Source: Shimia haliotis | GTDB taxonomy: Bacteria; Pseudomonadota; Alphaproteobacteria; Rhodobacterales; Rhodobacteraceae | Length of the DNA stretch: 64,000 bases | Reading direction: 5' to 3' | Assembly (NCBI RefSeq): GCF_900114415.1 | Contig: NZ_FOSZ01000001.1 | Coordinates: forward strand, 868,001 to 932,000 | Shown here: piece by piece, positions 51,459 to 60,900 of the stretch | Numbering within the stretch: position 1 is the first letter of the stretch | Layout of the letters: the number at the start of each line of letters is the position of its first letter | Notes under the pieces: model-generated | Told to the model about the DNA's origin: nothing | Databases searched by the model: none | The model's input: only the letters and a program-made list of their open reading frames with translations | Made by a program: the position numbers and the translations under genes

Positions 51459-52712
51459 TTATCCGTCCAGTTGCACCAGCGCGTGACGCTTTTTTCCCGC
51501 AGAAAGTTTGATCGGCGTGGCCAAAGCGGCGGCGTCGATCATCAGGCCAGCATTGGTCAGCGGTGCGTCATCCAGCTTGGCACCATTTTCCTTGATCAGG
51601 CGCTTGGCGTCTTTGCCGGATTTGGCGAGGCCGGTTTTCACGATCAGCTGCACGATGGAGACACCGTCGCCTAGTTCTTCGGCGGTCAGAGTCACGGTGG
51701 GCAAGTCGTCGCCCACGCCGCCTTTTTCAAAGACCTCGCGTGCGGTGGCTTCGGCGGCGGCTGCCGCTTCGGCACCGTGGCAGAGGGTTGTGACTTCATT
51801 GGCCAGAATGATCTTGGCGGCGTTGATCTCGCTGCCTTCCAGCGCACCGAGGCGATCGCATTCGGCAATCGGCAGCTCGGTGTAGAGCTTGAGGAAGCGG
51901 CCCACGTCGGCATCGGTGGTGTTGCGCCAGAACTGCCAGAATTCATAGGTGCTGCGCATTTCGGCGTTGAGCCAGACCGCGCCATCCGCGGTTTTGCCCA
52001 TCTTCTTGCCATCCGAGGTGGTCAACAGATGAGAGGTCAAACCAAAGACCTGACCGTCATCCACACGGCGGGTCAGGTCGATGCCGTTGACGATGTTGCC
52101 CCATTGATCCGAGCCACCGAATTGCACCATGCAGCCATAGCGGCGGTTCAGCTCGAGGAAGTCGTAGGCCTGCAGGATCATGTAGTTGAATTCGAGAAAG
52201 CTCAGAGATTGTTCGCGATCAATGCGGGACTTCACGCTTTCAAAGCTGAGCATGCGATTGACCGAGAAGTGCCGCCCGATGTCACGCAGGAATTCGAGGT
52301 AATTCAGTTCATCCAGCCATTCGGCGTTGTTGAGCATCAGCGCGCCCGTGTCGCCCTCATCATAGCTGAGGTATTTGGCAAACACCTGCTTGATGCCGGC
52401 AATATTGGCATCAATCTGCTCGTTGGTCAGCAGCGGGCGTTCATCGGCGCGGAAAGACGGATCACCCACCTTGGTGGTGCCGCCGCCCATCAGGGTGATC
52501 GGTTTGTGTCCGGTCTTTTGCAGCCAACGCAGCATCATGATCTGGATGAGCGAGCCCACATGCAAAGACTTGGCCGTTGCATCAAAACCGATATAGCCGG
52601 GAACCACACCATTCAGCAGCGCCTGATCTAGCGCCTCGTAATCTGTGCAATCGGCGACAAAGCCGCGCTCAAGCATCACGGTCAGAAATTCCGATTTGGG
52701 CTGGTAGGTCAT
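51459..52712 (-). CDS. tyrS: tyrosyl-tRNA synthetase
   Basis: Class I synthetase that charges tRNA(Tyr). From ATG 52712 the protein is 417 residues with the HIGH-like motif HVGS near residue 51, the tyrosine pocket [14 protein letters not shown] and GGSDQWGN, the KMSKS loop as KKMGKT, and a C-terminal S4-like RNA-binding domain. The open frame continues upstream another 1.2 kb, but that part is antisense to anmK and has no family match. Divergent from anmK. Confidence 0.97.
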   Translation of the reverse strand: MTYQPKSEFLTVMLERGFVADCTDYEALDQALLNGVVPGYIGFDATAKSLHVGSLIQIMMLRWLQKTGHKPITLMGGGTTKVGDPSFRADERPLLTNEQIDANIAGIKQVFAKYLSYDEGDTGALMLNNAEWLDELNYLEFLRDIGRHFSVNRMLSFESVKSRIDREQSLSFLEFNYMILQAYDFLELNRRYGCMVQFGGSDQWGNIVNGIDLTRRVDDGQVFGLTSHLLTTSDGKKMGKTADGAVWLNAEMRSTYEFWQFWRNTTDADVGRFLKLYTELPIAECDRLGALEGSEINAAKIILANEVTTLCHGAEAAAAAEATAREVFEKGGVGDDLPTVTLTAEELGDGVSIVQLIVKTGLAKSGKDAKRLIKENGAKLDDAPLTNAGLMIDAAALATPIKLSAGKKRHALVQLDG

Positions 52713-52775
52713 GGTGTCGATCCCGTATTGTCTGCGAAACCGTGTATAGGCGCGGATGAGCAGAAGGAAAAGGCC

Positions 52776-53885
52776 ATGATGCAGGCCAATAACCGCCACC
52801 GGATCATACGCGCCTTGGGCGCCATGTCGGGAACCTCTCTGGACGGCGTGGATGCGGCCATGGTCGAGACCGACGGTCTCACGATCCATCGTTTCGGTGA
52901 AAGCACCTATCGCGCCTATTCGCAGCAAGAACAGAAGGTTCTTGAGGCCGCACTGGGCCATTGGTCGGGTCCGGAGGCCGAGGCCGCCGCCGAAGTGATC
53001 GAGTCGGCCCACACCGAGGTGCTGGGCAGTTTTCAAGGCGCGGAATTGATTGGGTTTCACGGCCAGACATTGGCGCATGAGCCGCGCGGTCGGGGCACCT
53101 GTCAAGTCGGCGACGGTCAGACGCTGGCCGAAAGCCTTGCAGTGCCGGTGGTTTGGGATTTCCGAACCGCGGACGTTGAACTGGGCGGCGAAGGCGCGCC
53201 CTTGGCGCCTTTCTTCCATTTTGCCTGCGCCAAATGGTTTCACGCAAAAGACCCCGTTGCCTTTCTCAACCTCGGGGGCGTGGGCAATCTGACGTGGGTC
53301 GACCCCAGCAAATCCGCGCCCGAGGACGATGGCGCGTTGCTGGCCTTTGATACCGGCCCCGCCAACGCGCCAATCAACGATCTGTTGCGGGCACGACGCG
53401 GGCTGAACTTTGACGAGGGCGGCAAGGTCGCTGCTGCGGGCACCGTTGCAACGGGCGCTCTGGAACTCTTTTTGCAAGAGGCCTACTTCTCCCGAATGCC
53501 ACCCAAATCTCTGGACCGGAACGATTTTCCTGAAATGATGGATCTGGTACGCGAACTCAGCGACGAAGATGCCGCCGCCACAATGACCGCCATGTGCGCA
53601 GCGTCGGTGGCACAGGGCATGGCCCACTGCCCCACCCCGCCAAGCCGCGTTCTGGTCACAGGCGGCGGACGCCACAATCCCGTCCTGATGGAAATGCTGC
53701 GGGTCTCGCTCGACTGCCCTGTTGTGGCGGTCGAAGATGTGGGACTGGACGGTGACATGCTGGAGGCACAGGCCTTTGCTTACCTTGCGGTGCGGGTGGC
53801 CCGTGGCTTGCCCACAAGCTGCCCTGCCACAACCGGCGTCATGGCTCTGGTCGGCGGCGGCACTGTCAGCGAACCGACCGGCTGA
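52776..53885 (+). CDS. anmK: anhydro-N-acetylmuramic acid kinase
   Basis: Phosphorylates anhydroMurNAc from cell-wall recycling. The 369-residue protein has the phosphate-1 loop [13 protein letters not shown] near residue 12, [19 protein letters not shown] and the C-terminal adenosine motif VTGGGRHNP. The ATG at 52776 follows AAGGAAAAGG; the earlier TTG reading is not supported. The pairing with tyrS back to back is common in proteobacteria. The lytic transglycosylase at 32 kb makes anhydro-muropeptides that could feed this enzyme. Confidence 0.96.
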   Translation: MMQANNRHRIIRALGAMSGTSLDGVDAAMVETDGLTIHRFGESTYRAYSQQEQKVLEAALGHWSGPEAEAAAEVIESAHTEVLGSFQGAELIGFHGQTLAHEPRGRGTCQVGDGQTLAESLAVPVVWDFRTADVELGGEGAPLAPFFHFACAKWFHAKDPVAFLNLGGVGNLTWVDPSKSAPEDDGALLAFDTGPANAPINDLLRARRGLNFDEGGKVAAAGTVATGALELFLQEAYFSRMPPKSLDRNDFPEMMDLVRELSDEDAAATMTAMCAASVAQGMAHCPTPPSRVLVTGGGRHNPVLMEMLRVSLDCPVVAVEDVGLDGDMLEAQAFAYLAVRVARGLPTSCPATTGVMALVGGGTVSEPTG

Positions 53886-53929
53886 CGGGGGCCAAATCCG
53901 TGCTAGGCTTTCACCCAAAGGAGAGCCAC

Positions 53930-54535
53930 ATGCCCCGCCAGAACCGTGTTCAGCCCACCGGAGAGATCATCGCCATCCCGACCCGAGGCGCCTTTCTTGG
54001 CAACCGTGGCGTCCTGCACGACGAGACCGCGCATCACCACGGCCATCTGACCCACAGACGCTGGCGACACAAGGCCTGGGTGTGTTGCGTGCTTGCGTTC
54101 AAAAACCGGCGGCGCCGACTGATGGCCCCAAACCGCTACACAGAACTGTTCTTTTTTGACGAAGCCGTCGCGTTGGCAGCTGGCCACCGCCCCTGTTGCG
54201 AATGCCGTCGCGCCGACTACACCGCCTATCTCGCCGCCGCAGGACATCGCGGGCGTGTGACGGAATTCGATACCCGGCTGCATGCAGCACGCGCAATCCC
54301 GCGCACCTTTGGCCAGCGCCGACACGAGGCCGACTGCGCCGATTTGCCTGACGGGACATTTGTTCTCACAGAGCAGGGTCCCGCCCTGATCTGGCAAGAC
54401 GCGATGCATCCGTTTTTGCCCTCCGGATACGCTGATCCAGTGACAAAACCGGCGGGCCGTGTGTGTGTTCTGACGCCCAACCCGACCCTCACGGCGCTGC
54501 GCGAAGGGTATCGGCCCGCTGTTGTACTCGGTTGA
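53930..54535 (+). CDS. conserved-looking protein of unknown function with an Ada-like Cys pair
   Basis: Protein of 201 residues that I cannot assign. Notable parts are a His/Arg-rich stretch ([20 protein letters not shown]), a WVCCVLAF segment, and [13 protein letters not shown], which resembles the zinc-site RPCKRC element of the Ada methyl-phosphotriester repair domain. Only that short match supports the Ada comparison. AAAGGAGAG precedes the ATG at 53930. It follows anmK by 44 bases and may be co-transcribed. Confidence 0.65.
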   Translation: MPRQNRVQPTGEIIAIPTRGAFLGNRGVLHDETAHHHGHLTHRRWRHKAWVCCVLAFKNRRRRLMAPNRYTELFFFDEAVALAAGHRPCCECRRADYTAYLAAAGHRGRVTEFDTRLHAARAIPRTFGQRRHEADCADLPDGTFVLTEQGPALIWQDAMHPFLPSGYADPVTKPAGRVCVLTPNPTLTALREGYRPAVVLG

Positions 54536-54550
54536 CGCCGCCGCACGCGG

Positions 54551-54594
54551 ACACCGATGCAATACCGACATGATACCGACGCGATACAGCCAAC
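54551..54594. repeat. degenerate 11-bp tandem repeat
   Basis: Four consecutive 11-base units (54551, 54562, 54573, 54584); the middle two share ATACCGAC. They lie between the unknown gene and the coaD terminator. Confidence 0.55.
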
Positions 54595-54618
54595 AAAAAA
54601 GGCGGCCCGAAAGCCGCC
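54595..54618 (-). terminator. intrinsic terminator of coaD
   Basis: GGCGGC (54601-54606) pairs with GCCGCC (54613-54618); six A at 54595-54600 give the U tract on the minus strand, 29 bases past the coaD stop. Confidence 0.78.
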
Positions 54619-54646
54619 GATTTGATTTGTCCTTCGCCCTGTCGCC

Positions 54647-55144
54647 CTAGGTCTTGCCCAACCGCTCCAGCAAGGCCGCGTTAACTGTCGGGGTCACAAA
54701 CTGCGACACATCCCCGTCCAGCCGTGCGATTTCTTTGACCAGCTTAGAGGCGATGGCCTGATGTTTCAGGTCCGCCATCAGAAAAACGGTCTCGATGGAA
54801 CTGTCCAAGGCACGGTTCATTCCAACCATCTGATATTCATACTCAAAATCCGTCACAGCCCGCAATCCGCGCACGATGATCTGCGCGCCCACTTCTTTGG
54901 CACAATCAATCAGCAGATTTTCAAACGGATGTGCGACAATTTCGGTGCCAGTCTCTTCCGACAGTTTGGCACATTCACCTTCGATCATAGCCACGCGCTC
55001 TTCCAGCGTGAACAGAGGCCCCTTGTCACGGTTGATCGCAACACCAATCACAAGCCGATCCACCAACACAGACGCTCTGCGGATGATATCAACATGCCCG
55101 AGCGTGATCGGGTCAAACGTGCCGGGGTAAAGTGCCGTGCGCAT
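54647..55144 (-). CDS. coaD: phosphopantetheine adenylyltransferase
   Basis: Penultimate step of coenzyme A synthesis. The 165-residue protein has the nucleotide-binding start YPGTFDPITLGHVDII with the T/HxGH motif, RGLRAVTDFEYE and the end TVNAALLERLGK. AGGGAGG precedes the ATG. It is downstream of the CBS-domain gene on the same strand, 118 bases apart. Confidence 0.97.
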   Translation of the reverse strand: MRTALYPGTFDPITLGHVDIIRRASVLVDRLVIGVAINRDKGPLFTLEERVAMIEGECAKLSEETGTEIVAHPFENLLIDCAKEVGAQIIVRGLRAVTDFEYEYQMVGMNRALDSSIETVFLMADLKHQAIASKLVKEIARLDGDVSQFVTPTVNAALLERLGKT

Positions 55145-55262
55145 GGGTGCCTCCCTTTGGTCCTGCGCGCACGCAACATTATTGCGCGCCCGATTGCAAG
55201 CACCTCAATGCCGCATGGGTATTTCTGCGGGGATCGCGACGCAACGGCATCTTGGCCTGCGT

Positions 55263-55697
55263 CTAGTGCCCCATAATCATGCCCTGAAGCGCGTCTTTCT
55301 CCATCGCCAGTTCACTCAGCCGCGCCTTTACCGTGTCGCCCAGCGAAATCAGCCCCACAAGTTTGCCGTCTTCCAGCACCGGCATGTGGCGAAAGCGCCC
55401 TTCTGTCATCTTTTCAAGAACGGTGACCGCATCATCGTTGGGGGCGCAGGTCACAACATTGGCGGTCATGTATTCATCAATCGAATGGGCAAGGCACCCT
55501 GCCCCGCGCTGACCAAGCTCACGCACAATATCGCGTTCCGACAAAATCCCGTCCGGTGTCTCGCCATTGGCCGAGACTATCACCGTCCCGATCCGCTTTT
55601 CCGCCAGCAACTGGGCCGCCTCAGACACCAGTGTCCCGGGTTTGACAGTGAAGACGCCTTCTGACCCCTTGGACTTCAAAATCTGGTGTACGAGCAT
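55263..55697 (-). CDS. two-CBS-domain protein
   Basis: Cytoplasmic protein of 144 residues made of a CBS pair: the first contains GTVIVSANGETPDGILSE, the second HMPVLEDGKLVGLISLGD. Such stand-alone CBS pairs bind adenosyl ligands and regulate other proteins; the partner is not visible. ATG at 55697 with GGAGGTAAG just upstream. It stands alone between coaD and the LysR gene. Confidence 0.88.
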   Translation of the reverse strand: MLVHQILKSKGSEGVFTVKPGTLVSEAAQLLAEKRIGTVIVSANGETPDGILSERDIVRELGQRGAGCLAHSIDEYMTANVVTCAPNDDAVTVLEKMTEGRFRHMPVLEDGKLVGLISLGDTVKARLSELAMEKDALQGMIMGH

Positions 55698-55762
55698 GGG
55701 CTTACCTCCGGTCCTATTTTAAAATTCCTTAAGGTAAGCGTCGCTCTAAAGCGCACGATTTG

Positions 55763-56668
55763 TCAAGTTTGCGCTTCCAATCGCGCAACTTCCTTGCGCA
55801 ACCCATCACAAAGCGCCTCAGAAAACCGGTTCATCCTCTCCAGCCGCCGATCATCCGCATGCCGTATCAAATAAAAACTGCGGGTAAGGGACACACTCTC
55901 AGGTAGCACTTTGACCATGCCTTTTGCCGAAGGGATGGCAAAATCGTGCACGATGCCAATGCCAGCGCCGCGCCTGACCCAGTTAAACTGAACGCTGGCC
56001 GAATTTGACGCCAACCTGACTTTTTCGACGCCGGTTTCATTCAGATAGTCCAACTCTTTGTCAAAAATCATGTCGGGGATATAGCCGATCACCATATGAT
56101 CGCGCAGATCGTCAATGGATGTGATCTCTGGGTGTTGACGCAAATACCACCGTGCCGCCGCAAGATGCAGTTTGTAGTCCGCAATTTTCTGCACGGTCAG
56201 CTTGCCCGCCGTCGGCGCGCTCACCGCGACGACCAAATCCGCTTCGCGCCGCGACAAACTCACAACGCGCGGCAAGGCCACGATCTGAATTTCGAGATCC
56301 GGGTTGTCTTCGGCAATTTGGGCACAGACCTGCGGCAACAGATAATTCGCTGCACCGTCAGGCGCACCAATACGAATTTGCCCTGACAATCCAGTGGTTT
56401 GCCCAATCATATCCTCAGCGGCTTCCTCAAGGGACTGCTCCACCCGCAACGCATGGGCCATCAATCTCTGCCCCGCATCAGTAAGCGCGTAGCCTGTGGG
56501 AGACTTTACAAACAAAGGTGTCTCGAATGCCTTTTCCAACCGAGAAACCCGTCGCCCGACGGTTGCCGGATCGACATTTAGCCGCCGCCCTGCTGCCGAC
56601 AGGCTTTCTTCTCGCGCCACCGCCAGAAACACCCTCAAATCGTCCCATTGCGCCGATTGAACTGCCAT
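55763..56668 (-). CDS. LysR-family transcriptional regulator next to mmsA
   Basis: Regulator of 301 residues with an N-terminal winged HTH (LRVFLAVAREESLSAAGR, then DPATVGRRVSRLE) and a substrate-binding domain. Start at ATG 56668, with GTAGGAGG upstream; the longer reading from 56725 would run into the shared promoter. It is divergent from mmsA with 105 bases between starts, the standard LysR arrangement, so mmsA is the likely target. Confidence 0.88.
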   Translation of the reverse strand: MAVQSAQWDDLRVFLAVAREESLSAAGRRLNVDPATVGRRVSRLEKAFETPLFVKSPTGYALTDAGQRLMAHALRVEQSLEEAAEDMIGQTTGLSGQIRIGAPDGAANYLLPQVCAQIAEDNPDLEIQIVALPRVVSLSRREADLVVAVSAPTAGKLTVQKIADYKLHLAAARWYLRQHPEITSIDDLRDHMVIGYIPDMIFDKELDYLNETGVEKVRLASNSASVQFNWVRRGAGIGIVHDFAIPSAKGMVKVLPESVSLTRSFYLIRHADDRRLERMNRFSEALCDGLRKEVARLEAQT

Positions 56669-56686
56669 ATCCACACCTCCTACTGC

Positions 56687-56738
56687 ATTTTTGCAAAGCT
56701 GTTTTGAATACTTGTCGCTTTTCAAGGGATTTTTGCAA
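56687..56738. promoter_or_regulatory. paired ATTTTTGCAA sites between LysR gene and mmsA
   Basis: ATTTTTGCAA occurs at 56687-56696 and 56729-56738, 42 bp apart, about four helical turns on the same face. The first sits in TGCA-TTTT-TGCA. They are the best candidates for the LysR operator. Confidence 0.5.
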
Positions 56739-56773
56739 GCCTATTCTCTGCGGCAAATGGAATGGAGGATGCC

Positions 56774-58273
56774 ATGCAAGAGTTGACTCACTATATCAAC
56801 GGCGAACACGTCAAAGGCACGTCTGGCCGCTTTGCCGACGTTTACAACCCGGCCACGGGCGAGGTTCAGGCCAAAGTGCCGCTCGCGAACAAAGCCGAAA
56901 TGGACGCCGCAGTTGCCGCGGCAGCCAGCGCACAACCCGCTTGGGGCGCTGTAAACCCACAGCGCCGTGCACGCGTTCTGATGAAATTCGTTGACCTTCT
57001 GAACCGCGACATGGACAAGCTGGCAGAGGCCCTGAGCCGTGAACACGGCAAAACCTTCCCTGACGCCAAAGGCGACATTCAGCGTGGTCTGGAAGTGGCG
57101 GAATACTGCATCGCTGCCCCGCAGATGCTCAAAGGTGAATACACCGACGCCGCCGGCCCCGGCATCGACATCTACTCCATGCGCCAGCCGCTTGGTGTGA
57201 CCGCGGGCATCACGCCCTTCAACTTCCCGGCCATGATCCCGATGTGGATGTTTGCCCCCGCGATCGCCTGCGGCAACGCCTTCATCCTGAAGCCGTCCGA
57301 GCGTGACCCTTCCGTGCCTCTGATGCTCGCAGAACTGCTCGAAGAGGCAGGCCTGCCCAAAGGCATCATTCAGGTGGTGAACGGCGACAAAGAAGCCGTG
57401 GACGCTATCCTGTATGACGACACCATCCAGTCGGTTGGCTTTGTTGGCTCCACCCCGATCGCCGAATACATCTACGGCACCGGCTGTGCCCAGGGTAAGC
57501 GCGTTCAGTGCTTTGGCGGTGCAAAAAACCACATGATCATCATGCCCGACGCCGATCTTGATCAAGCCGCAGACGCCCTTGTTGGTGCGGGCTACGGCGC
57601 GGCAGGCGAACGCTGCATGGCGATCTCCGTTGCGGTTCCTGTTGGCGAGGAAACCGCCGACAAACTGCGCGACAAACTGATCCCGCGCATCGAAAAGCTC
57701 AAAATCGCGCCATACACCGCAGGCGACGACGTGGACTACGGCCCCGTTGTGACCTCTGCCGCCAAGGACAACATCCTGCGTCTGGTACAAACCGGTGTCG
57801 ACCAAGGCGCTGACCTCGTGGTCGATGGCCGCGACTTCAGCCTGCAAGGCTATGAAGATGGTTTCTTTGTTGGGCCACACCTCTTTGACCGCGTGACCAA
57901 AGACATGGACATCTATAAGACCGAAATCTTCGGTCCGGTCCTGTCGATGGTCCGCGCGGAAAACTACGAAGAAGCACTGGGTCTGGCGATGGATCACGAG
58001 TACGGCAACGGCACCGCGATCTTCACCCGTGATGGCGACACCGCACGTGATTTCGCCAACCGCATCAACATCGGCATGGTCGGCGTGAACGTTCCGATCC
58101 CCGTGCCGCTGGCGTATCACACCTTTGGTGGCTGGAAGAAATCCGCCTTTGGTGACCTGAACCAGCACGGTCCGGACGCGTTCAAATTCTACACACGCAC
58201 CAAAACCGTGACCTCACGTTGGCCTTCGGGCATCAAAGAAGGCGGTGAGTTCCACTTCAAACAGATGGACTAA
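56774..58273 (+). CDS. mmsA: CoA-acylating methylmalonate-semialdehyde dehydrogenase
   Basis: Last step of valine breakdown: converts methylmalonate semialdehyde to propionyl-CoA. The 499-residue aldehyde dehydrogenase has NAD-fold segments GITPFNFPAMIPMW and GSTPIAEYI, the glutamate-position motif and the catalytic cysteine in GAAGERCMAIS (about residue 283), as in CoA-dependent MmsA. ATG at 56774 is preferred because GGAGG lies 5 nt upstream and overlaps the earlier ATG at 56762. A strong terminator follows. Confidence 0.95.
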   Translation: MQELTHYINGEHVKGTSGRFADVYNPATGEVQAKVPLANKAEMDAAVAAAASAQPAWGAVNPQRRARVLMKFVDLLNRDMDKLAEALSREHGKTFPDAKGDIQRGLEVAEYCIAAPQMLKGEYTDAAGPGIDIYSMRQPLGVTAGITPFNFPAMIPMWMFAPAIACGNAFILKPSERDPSVPLMLAELLEEAGLPKGIIQVVNGDKEAVDAILYDDTIQSVGFVGSTPIAEYIYGTGCAQGKRVQCFGGAKNHMIIMPDADLDQAADALVGAGYGAAGERCMAISVAVPVGEETADKLRDKLIPRIEKLKIAPYTAGDDVDYGPVVTSAAKDNILRLVQTGVDQGADLVVDGRDFSLQGYEDGFFVGPHLFDRVTKDMDIYKTEIFGPVLSMVRAENYEEALGLAMDHEYGNGTAIFTRDGDTARDFANRINIGMVGVNVPIPVPLAYHTFGGWKKSAFGDLNQHGPDAFKFYTRTKTVTSRWPSGIKEGGEFHFKQMD

Positions 58274-58317
58274 CACTTTGGGATAATTGATCCCCCTAAA
58301 CATCTGTGATTTTACTG

Positions 58318-58343
58318 AAGAGGCGGTTTTTCCGCCTCTTTTT
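58318..58343 (+). terminator. intrinsic terminator of mmsA
   Basis: AAGAGGCGG (58318-58326) pairs perfectly with CCGCCTCTT (58332-58340) across five T, followed by TTTC. Confidence 0.9.
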
Positions 58344-58363
58344 CTATGACTTCAGGATCTCAC

Positions 58364-58792
58364 ATGCCCGCAACCATGCGCATTCTCCCTCAACACGGCC
58401 TCGTTTTTGTGCGCTACGTCGGGGTTGCCACGTTACAGGACACCATGCGCGTCTTTTCTGAATATCTGTCACATGCAGATTTCCAACCGGGACAAAAACA
58501 TCTCGTAGATATGTCGGAAGTGACAGAATGGGACGGGTCTTATGTCGATCTCATGTCCACTCAGGCCCACAAGGCCGAAGCCTTTGTCAATCAGCGCAGC
58601 CAAACGCTGATTGCTTACTATGTGCCCACCGAAGTCGGGCGCACGATCGGACAGCTTGTGGTGAATTCGTGGGAACCGTTTCCCTCAGTTGTGCCGATTC
58701 TCGTGGATACTGAGGAAACCGCGCTCTCCACCTTGGGCGTGGATTGCACCAGTTTTGCGCAACTGCTCGCAGCCGCACCGCCGAACCATTAA
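58364..58792 (+). CDS. STAS/SpoIIAA-like small protein
   Basis: Cytoplasmic protein of 142 residues. The alternation of strands and helices (ILPQHGLVFVRYVGVATLQD, then HLVDMSEVTEWDGS) looks like the SpoIIAA-like/STAS-type family, but no phosphorylatable serine motif stands out. Start at ATG 58364 because AGGA lies 6 nt before it; the ATG at 58346 abuts the mmsA terminator. It sits directly before the diguanylate cyclase gene (153 bases apart). Function unknown. Confidence 0.65.
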   Translation: MPATMRILPQHGLVFVRYVGVATLQDTMRVFSEYLSHADFQPGQKHLVDMSEVTEWDGSYVDLMSTQAHKAEAFVNQRSQTLIAYYVPTEVGRTIGQLVVNSWEPFPSVVPILVDTEETALSTLGVDCTSFAQLLAAAPPNH

Positions 58793-58881
58793 TGAAAACA
58801 GGCCAACTTTCCGCGAATTTCCGCCAAATCTCTGACAACTCGGCAAAAATCCCCTTTTTCAATGCCCATCAAAAATTGGGC

Positions 58882-58896
58882 TTAAGGTGCTCTTAA
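58882..58896 (+). promoter_or_regulatory. perfect CtrA box upstream of the diguanylate cyclase gene
   Basis: TTAA-GGTGCTC-TTAA followed by CC: a perfect TTAA-N7-TTAA CtrA site, 49 bp before the start of the diguanylate cyclase gene. A TTGACG hexamer directly follows (58901-58906) and may be the -35 element. Confidence 0.7.
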
Positions 58897-58945
58897 CCAT
58901 TTGACGGACATAACGGGTCCCTGAAGTTAATACAGGTACTCCCCA

Positions 58946-60799
58946 ATGTCGCAGGCCATGCGCAGCGTCTTGATCCGGCTATGTATTTGCATAGCGGCGG
59001 TGCTCGGCACCGCCGTTGCCACATTGGCGCAGGACGCCGCGCCTGAATTCGACCTACGTGATGTTGATTTTGCGACCATCGGCGATGTCGGGCTCAAAGG
59101 GGATTGGGGCTTTGTCTTTGGTGAACTTCTCTCACCGGCCGAAGCTCATGCCGCCTTCCGCGCTGGCACACTCGCACCCGTCGAAACGCCCTCAAATTGG
59201 ACGGACCACCTGCCCGCGTCAACGGACAACCCGTACCATCATGGTTATGCCAGCTATGTGGTGCGTCTGCGTTTACCCGAGGCTCCCGAAAACCCACTGG
59301 TGTTGCACGTCGACCGCATTGCCGACGCCTATGAAATCTACTGGGTGCCCTTCAACGCCCCGGAAACCGCGTGGCGCCTTGCGGCCGAGGGCAGTATGAC
59401 GGGGCCGCTGGTGGCGGGGAAAACCCACCGCACCCATTCACTGGCGCAGGCGCAGGACGGGCTGCTTCTGATCAATGTGCGCGCGGGCCACACCAGCCGC
59501 AACGGCATGATTCATACAATCACGGTCTATGATGGGCGCCACCTGCAATCGACCGTCATGATCGAACGCTTGTTCGAAGGCGCGATGATCGGGTTTATCA
59601 TTCTCGTCGGCGCGCTCAATTTCTGCCTTTTCGCGTTTCACCGCAAGGATTTCGCCACCTTCGTTCTGACGCTGGCCGGGGTCGCTATCCTGATCCGCTT
59701 TGTAACGGTCGGAGACAACATCGAAACGCTTTTTGGCGCCCAATGGCACGTGTTGAGGATCCGGCTCGAACACGCGAACACCGCATTCCTTTTCTGGACC
59801 GCGTTACTTTTGAACCAAACGCTGCTGTGGAAACGGGTTCGAAACAACCGCCTTATTGGCGGGCACGCGGTGCTCACAGCGTTGTATGTTGTTTTTTGCG
59901 TCACCGCGCCTTTGGAATACGTCACTGCCTCTGAACACACTTTGGAAGCGATCGGCTTCACAACCTTATGCATCATTTTGGGCGGTTGCCTGACCGCGGC
60001 CCTAAACAAAGTGCAATACGCCGCCTTTGTCGGCCTTAGCTGGTTCGCCATGGGATCCGCCGCCATCTATGACGCGCTGGTCAGCGACACGACGGGGTAT
60101 GACAGCAATGTGGTCGACAGAATGTTTGTGCTCGGGCTCATGGCCTATTCGGTCCAGGTCGGACGTCGGGTGATTAGCTCGATCAACCGCGCCGCGTTCC
60201 TTGAAGAAGAACGCATTTTGTTGAAACAGCTGCACCAAGACGCAGTGAACAACGCACGCCATGACCATCTAACCGGCCTTCTGAACCGTCAGGCCTTTGA
60301 CGACGAACTCGCCCACGCTTGGCTTCAAAAGGAAAAAGAGAACTCCCACCTGTCGTTGATTTTGTTCGACATCGACCACTTCAAAGGCATCAATGATGCC
60401 TACGGCCATCCTATCGGCGACAAAGTGCTTCAATCGGTGTCTCAATTGCTCAGGGACACCCGTCTGCGCAATTCCGACCGGATTTGCCGATACGGAGGCG
60501 AAGAATTCGCAATCATTCTCCCGAACACCCGCGGTAAGGACGCGCAGAAAATTGCAGAACGGTTGCGCAAAACCATCGCAGGCCACGCCACCGCCTGTGC
60601 ACCCGACTTGACGGTGATGATCACCTGCTCCTTTGGTCTTGCCACCGCGACATCAAAAGGCCCGGAAGAAGCCGTGCAATTGGTAGAACAAGCCGACCTC
60701 GCGCTTTATGACGCAAAGGGTTCCGGCCGGAACAAGGTGAAGCGTTATGGCATGCCTCATGGTGATGCCCCGTTGGAACCTGCTGCAAAAACCGCCTGA
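58946..60799 (+). CDS. membrane diguanylate cyclase (7TM-DISM-like plus GGDEF)
   Basis: Makes cyclic di-GMP from GTP. The 617-residue protein has a signal or first helix (about 8-29), a periplasmic beta-rich domain (30-195) like 7TMR-DISM extracellular domains, seven helices (about 205-410), a short coiled segment and a GGDEF domain. The active site is GGEEF (517-521); five residues before it RNSD (508-511) is an intact RxxD inhibitory site, so product feedback is expected. No EAL domain. A perfect CtrA box lies 49 bp upstream. The ligand sensed is unknown. Confidence 0.92.
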   Translation: MSQAMRSVLIRLCICIAAVLGTAVATLAQDAAPEFDLRDVDFATIGDVGLKGDWGFVFGELLSPAEAHAAFRAGTLAPVETPSNWTDHLPASTDNPYHHGYASYVVRLRLPEAPENPLVLHVDRIADAYEIYWVPFNAPETAWRLAAEGSMTGPLVAGKTHRTHSLAQAQDGLLLINVRAGHTSRNGMIHTITVYDGRHLQSTVMIERLFEGAMIGFIILVGALNFCLFAFHRKDFATFVLTLAGVAILIRFVTVGDNIETLFGAQWHVLRIRLEHANTAFLFWTALLLNQTLLWKRVRNNRLIGGHAVLTALYVVFCVTAPLEYVTASEHTLEAIGFTTLCIILGGCLTAALNKVQYAAFVGLSWFAMGSAAIYDALVSDTTGYDSNVVDRMFVLGLMAYSVQVGRRVISSINRAAFLEEERILLKQLHQDAVNNARHDHLTGLLNRQAFDDELAHAWLQKEKENSHLSLILFDIDHFKGINDAYGHPIGDKVLQSVSQLLRDTRLRNSDRICRYGGEEFAIILPNTRGKDAQKIAERLRKTIAGHATACAPDLTVMITCSFGLATATSKGPEEAVQLVEQADLALYDAKGSGRNKVKRYGMPHGDAPLEPAAKTA

Positions 60800-60900
60800 C
60801 GATTGACTCAATTGTTAAGTTTGCTTTGCAATTTTGCAGCATCATTTTGCGTATTTTGCCGCGACCGACACCTTTGCAACACTTGCGTAAGAATGCTAAT

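Noticed and set aside
52713-53918. Long upstream extension of the tyrS frame
   Set aside because: It is antisense to anmK; the TyrRS family begins at the ATG at 52712.
56741-58168. 475-residue minus-strand open frame
   Set aside because: Antisense to mmsA, with no domain; explained by the codon bias of mmsA.
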